Shown here piece after piece: positions 63,011 to 64,000 of a stretch of 64,000 bases of DNA; within the stretch, counting starts at the first letter, position 1, and each line of letters begins with the position of its first letter. This stretch comes from Lyngbya confervoides BDU141951 (lineage in GTDB: Bacteria > Cyanobacteriota > Cyanobacteriia > Thermosynechococcales > Thermosynechococcaceae): the NCBI RefSeq assembly GCF_000817775.3, contig NZ_JTHE03000079.1, positions 4,528 to 68,527 of the forward strand. Direction: 5' to 3'. A program made the translations under genes and the position numbers. The notes beneath the pieces were generated by a model that did no database searches, was not told the origin of the DNA, and was given only the letters and a program-made list of their open reading frames with translations.

Positions 63011-63862
63011 ATGTTTCCCATGCTATTAGCGCGATATAAAGTTCTCGAAGTGATAGGCCGGGGGCAGTATGGTCAGGTGTTTCGGGGTCAGGATTTAGCT
63101 ACGGGACAAGTCGTCGCAATCAAAGAGCTCAGCCTCAATCATTTTTCGACCCGTGATTTCATCCGCGAAATACAAGTCTTATCTCGTTTACAGCATCCGA
63201 ACTTACTGAGCTTGGTTGGGGTCGAGTATGGCCCCGCCACACGCTATATTATTATGGAATATTGCGATGGAGGTACGCTTCGAGATGTCATCGCGAGTCC
63301 AGAGCCCCTATCGCTTCTGACCAAGCTGGAGCTCATGATTGATATTCTCCAGGGACTACACTATCTTCATTGCGTTGATGTTTTTCATTGCGATCTCAAG
63401 CCTGAGAACATCTTTCTTAGTGATGCGGTTGATCGCAAGGTTGCGAAGATTGGAGATTTTGGAAGCGTACGCACTGATGTTACTTTTCGAGAGAATATAG
63501 GCGATCACCAAGGATTAGGATCTCCTGCCTACATGGCTCCTGAACGATTCTATGGTTCCTATTCTAAGACAGTCGATCTCTATGCCTTGGGCATTATTAT
63601 GTATGAAACTTTCACGGGTGATCGTCCTTTTCTGGGATCGCCCAACCAGCTTGCCCAGAATCATTTAACAAAGCCTATTTCACCTCCTAAAAATCTGCCG
63701 CTACATCTACAAACGCTGGTAATGAAGGCTTTAGAAAAGCTACCTCAGCGGCGGTTTCAAACTGCAGAGGAGATGCTTCGATCTTGTCATCTCTCTCACC
63801 TAATTCTGATGGCGGAGCAGCGATCTTTTCCAGATCTCAGGGAGGATCTGTTTTCTGAGTGA
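63011..63862 (+). CDS. spkG: Serine/threonine protein kinase, SpkG-like (Slr0152)
   Basis: This ~283-residue Hanks-type kinase has almost only the catalytic domain: glycine loop VIGRGQYGQVF, VAIKELS (ATP-binding Lys), catalytic loop FHCDLKPEN, GDFGSVR (DFG), MAPERF (APE) and LYALGIIMYETFTGDRPFLG. The residue before the catalytic Asp is Cys instead of Arg, a non-RD kinase, so control by activation-loop phosphorylation is unlikely. Start is uncertain: ATG 63011 fits the kinase core, while a good RBS (AAGGAGG at 62982-62988) lies upstream and a GTG at 62951 is open. It ends the pap operon, as slr0152 does in Synechocystis; SpkG has been linked there to salt stress. Confidence 0.88.
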   Translation: MFPMLLARYKVLEVIGRGQYGQVFRGQDLATGQVVAIKELSLNHFSTRDFIREIQVLSRLQHPNLLSLVGVEYGPATRYIIMEYCDGGTLRDVIASPEPLSLLTKLELMIDILQGLHYLHCVDVFHCDLKPENIFLSDAVDRKVAKIGDFGSVRTDVTFRENIGDHQGLGSPAYMAPERFYGSYSKTVDLYALGIIMYETFTGDRPFLGSPNQLAQNHLTKPISPPKNLPLHLQTLVMKALEKLPQRRFQTAEEMLRSCHLSHLILMAEQRSFPDLREDLFSE

Positions 63863-63917
63863 CCGGGTGTGCGCTAGGATCCTCTAGGCGCAAGAGCCTA
63901 AGAGATCGAGGATCCGT

Positions 63918-64000
63918 CTATTTGGGATTGATCGCGTTTTTTTGCTGCTGGTAGAGCCTCTTAAAGGTTTGCTGCTGCTGCTGGTGATTCACAATGGGAT
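63918..64000 (-). CDS. Possible 3' end of a leftward gene, cut by the window edge
   Basis: On the minus strand a frame runs in from the window edge and ends in VNHQQQQQTFKRLYQQQKNAINPK and TAG at 63920-63918. The Gln-rich helical tail looks like a natural protein C-terminus, and it is oriented toward the kinase gene's end. Only 27 codons are visible, so no function can be suggested. Confidence 0.35.
   Translation of the reverse strand, partial: PIVNHQQQQQTFKRLYQQQKNAINPK

Overview
The window is a piece of a cyanobacterial chromosome. The evidence is the very frequent HIP1 octamer GCGATCGC over the first 52 kb, a cytochrome b6f-type Rieske protein, several protein families found mainly in cyanobacteria (DUF2605, DUF2973, DUF445, TM2/DUF2752 pair), a cyanobacterial-type 1-alkene (olefin) synthase, and an operon that matches gene by gene the slr0144-slr0152 photosystem II assembly cluster of Synechocystis. 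I do not name a species. No rRNA, tRNA or CRISPR array was found. All functional calls come from reading motifs and family patterns; no database search was run.

Layout, 0-17.7 kb: an array of hairpin repeats (1-478), then a leftward SNF2-type helicase that looks like DrmD of the DISARM phage-defence system (any partner genes would lie left of the window). Next come a giant leftward multi-PAS/GAF histidine kinase with an internally duplicated PAS module, a Rieske protein without petA beside it, a small DUF2892 membrane protein with a Crp/Fnr regulator, and a rightward four-gene drug-type exporter (HlyD adaptor, fused double ABC ATPase, two permeases; YbhGFSR-like).

17.7-25.9 kb: housekeeping genes: recJ, a small conserved membrane-anchored protein, cobM, an aminopeptidase P, a parvulin prolyl isomerase, a methyltransferase and hisC. 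A 457-bp non-coding stretch before the aminopeptidase contains inverted repeats and is unexplained.

25.9-32.1 kb: a damaged metal-homeostasis island: a glutaredoxin-MauE fusion, a MerR regulator, an rppA/nrsR-like response regulator with an internal deletion, an rppB/nrsS-like kinase cut to its N-terminus, a Tat-exported multicopper oxidase and a DUF411 copper-protein homologue. Two matching MerR-type operators with 20-bp promoter spacers lie before the glutaredoxin fusion and before merR. Between them are an esterase fragment and a decayed TnpB (IS200/IS605) gene.

32.3-52.4 kb: dxr, small membrane proteins, a fused M16 peptidase, an ABC ATPase, DUF445, a DUF2605-DUF2973-GTPase operon, and the 8.4-kb ols olefin synthase (FAAL-ACP-KS-AT-KR-ACP-ST-TE), translationally coupled to a DUF6208-like gene and followed by a lipase-like hydrolase.

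52.4-64 kb: visibly richer in A+T and almost free of HIP1. It begins with a long non-coding stretch carrying a MITE-like element, then two unrecognised genes, a REC-PAS-histidine kinase and an unusual REC-ATPase protein whose histidine box has Ala in place of His. The last part is the PSII-assembly (pap) operon: two V4R proteins, two phycobilisome-fold proteins without the bilin cysteine, a [2Fe-2S] ferredoxin, a TPR protein and an SpkG-like kinase. The PetF-like ferredoxin gene (slr0150 position) is missing.
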